Assembly (NCBI RefSeq): GCF_004322395.1
Contig: NZ_SCTW01000009.1
Span: 1-64,000 of the forward strand
Length of the DNA stretch: 64,000 nt
Source of the DNA: Methylobacter sp.
Lineage (GTDB): Bacteria > Pseudomonadota > Gammaproteobacteria > Methylococcales > Methylomonadaceae
Direction: 5' to 3'
The position numbers and the translations under genes were made by a program. Under the pieces are notes generated by a model that saw nothing but the letters and a program-made list of their open reading frames with translations, was not told the DNA's origin and did no database searches. Below are positions 63,477 to 64,000 of the stretch, piece by piece; position 1 is the stretch's first letter; each line of letters starts with the position of its first letter.

Positions 63477-64000
63477 ATGGATTCAGAGCTAGACCTTATA
63501 AAAATGCGGGATGAAGTTCTCCGAAAGATTGGCAGAAACTTGCTGAACTTTCAAAAAATAGAACTCATGCTCAAGCACTTAATCACAAATGGCCGAATGT
63601 CCGGCCCTATGAGCGAATTCAAGGAAAATCAGGAACGACGAGCAGCGGTAGTTCACAAACAAACGATGGGGAATTTGGTAGGTCAATTTATTGAAAATAC
63701 TTTCTCAGAGCATGACAATTCATCACAGTCAACGGCTGAACTTAAAGAGCCATATTTCTCTTTTTCCTTTACTGTGGACGCAGATGCCGATTTTTACGAA
63801 AGCAAAAGACAAGCACTGAAATCGCTGGTTGATGATCGTAATGACTTAATTCATCATCTGTTGCCACGATTTAATCCTGAATCGATTGATAGTTGCTTGG
63901 AGATCGAACAATATCTTGATCAACAGCGAGAACGGCTTATCCCGGAGTATGATCATCTCAAATCGTTAATTGAAAGCTTTGAAGAGGCAAAAAAAATCCA
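63477..64000 (+). CDS. Truncated by window end: hypothetical protein with HEPN-like motif
   Basis: An open frame from ATG 63477 to the window edge, at least 174 residues, no stop seen. Mostly helical and charged. Near residue 120 it reads VDDRNDLIHHLLPRF, which matches the R-x4-6-H motif of HEPN ribonuclease domains (here R-NDLI-H). I recognise no other domain. The start is the first ATG after the UPF0158 gene; no strong Shine-Dalgarno sequence is seen. Confidence 0.7.
   Translation, partial: MDSELDLIKMRDEVLRKIGRNLLNFQKIELMLKHLITNGRMSGPMSEFKENQERRAAVVHKQTMGNLVGQFIENTFSEHDNSSQSTAELKEPYFSFSFTVDADADFYESKRQALKSLVDDRNDLIHHLLPRFNPESIDSCLEIEQYLDQQRERLIPEYDHLKSLIESFEEAKKI

Overview
The window looks like chromosome from a gammaproteobacterium. 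A type I methanotroph (Methylococcales) is my best guess, but that is inference: no methane-oxidation gene is present. The evidence is the nine-gene F0F1 ATP synthase operon followed by glmU, glmS and a yaiL-type gene, the polA/engB/cytochrome c4/dsbA neighbourhood, RelA with the EFDD signature, and bamD-rluD-pgeF. In pseudomonads several of these blocks lie close to oriC.

Layout. 1-460 is the 3' end of a group II intron whose reverse transcriptase gene is broken. 460-2640 is part of an integron cassette array with four clear attC sites and one decayed one; its cassettes carry small membrane proteins or no gene. 2649-4117 is a BNR-repeat protein gene followed by a MoaD/ThiS-like gene. 4203-15051 is atpIBEFHAGDC, glmU, glmS and a DUF2058 gene. 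15300-17300 holds four envelope or stress genes on the minus strand. 18100-21600 is a mobile-element remnant: an XRE regulator, a four-gene phage-like operon, large palindromes and a decayed REP-type transposase. 21756-32619 is mostly housekeeping on the minus strand: a diguanylate cyclase, dsbA, cytochrome c4, engB (plus strand), an MBL hydrolase, an HDOD protein, polA and relA. 33055-37996 is an ion-homeostasis block: a K+ channel, an RCK protein, two DUF1538 membrane proteins, a PII-like protein and a CBS protein. dsbB follows at 38.2 kb. 38855-47332 is a signalling block with a histidine kinase carrying an ethylene-receptor-like membrane domain, a lipoprotein binding protein, a second kinase and two response regulators, one ending in GGDEF. 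48.6-62.3 kb holds priA, bamD, rluD, pgeF, a ZIP transporter, tRNA-Arg(CCG), rep, a ParE-type toxin-antitoxin pair, comM, ubiK, speE and speA. The right end has hicAB, a UPF0158 gene and a truncated gene with a HEPN-like motif.

Short dispersed repeats are abundant: REP-like palindromes, a family built on AGTAGGCGC-TTTAGGCGA, MITE-like elements ending in AACACGGAT, a C/G-rich palindrome that has entered the pgeF coding sequence, and a 7-bp tandem repeat of 16 units. The strongest leads are the ethylene-receptor-like kinase, the integron/group II intron junction, the repeat captured inside pgeF, the DUF1538/PII/CBS block, and the annealase-like/J-domain fusion in the mobile remnant.
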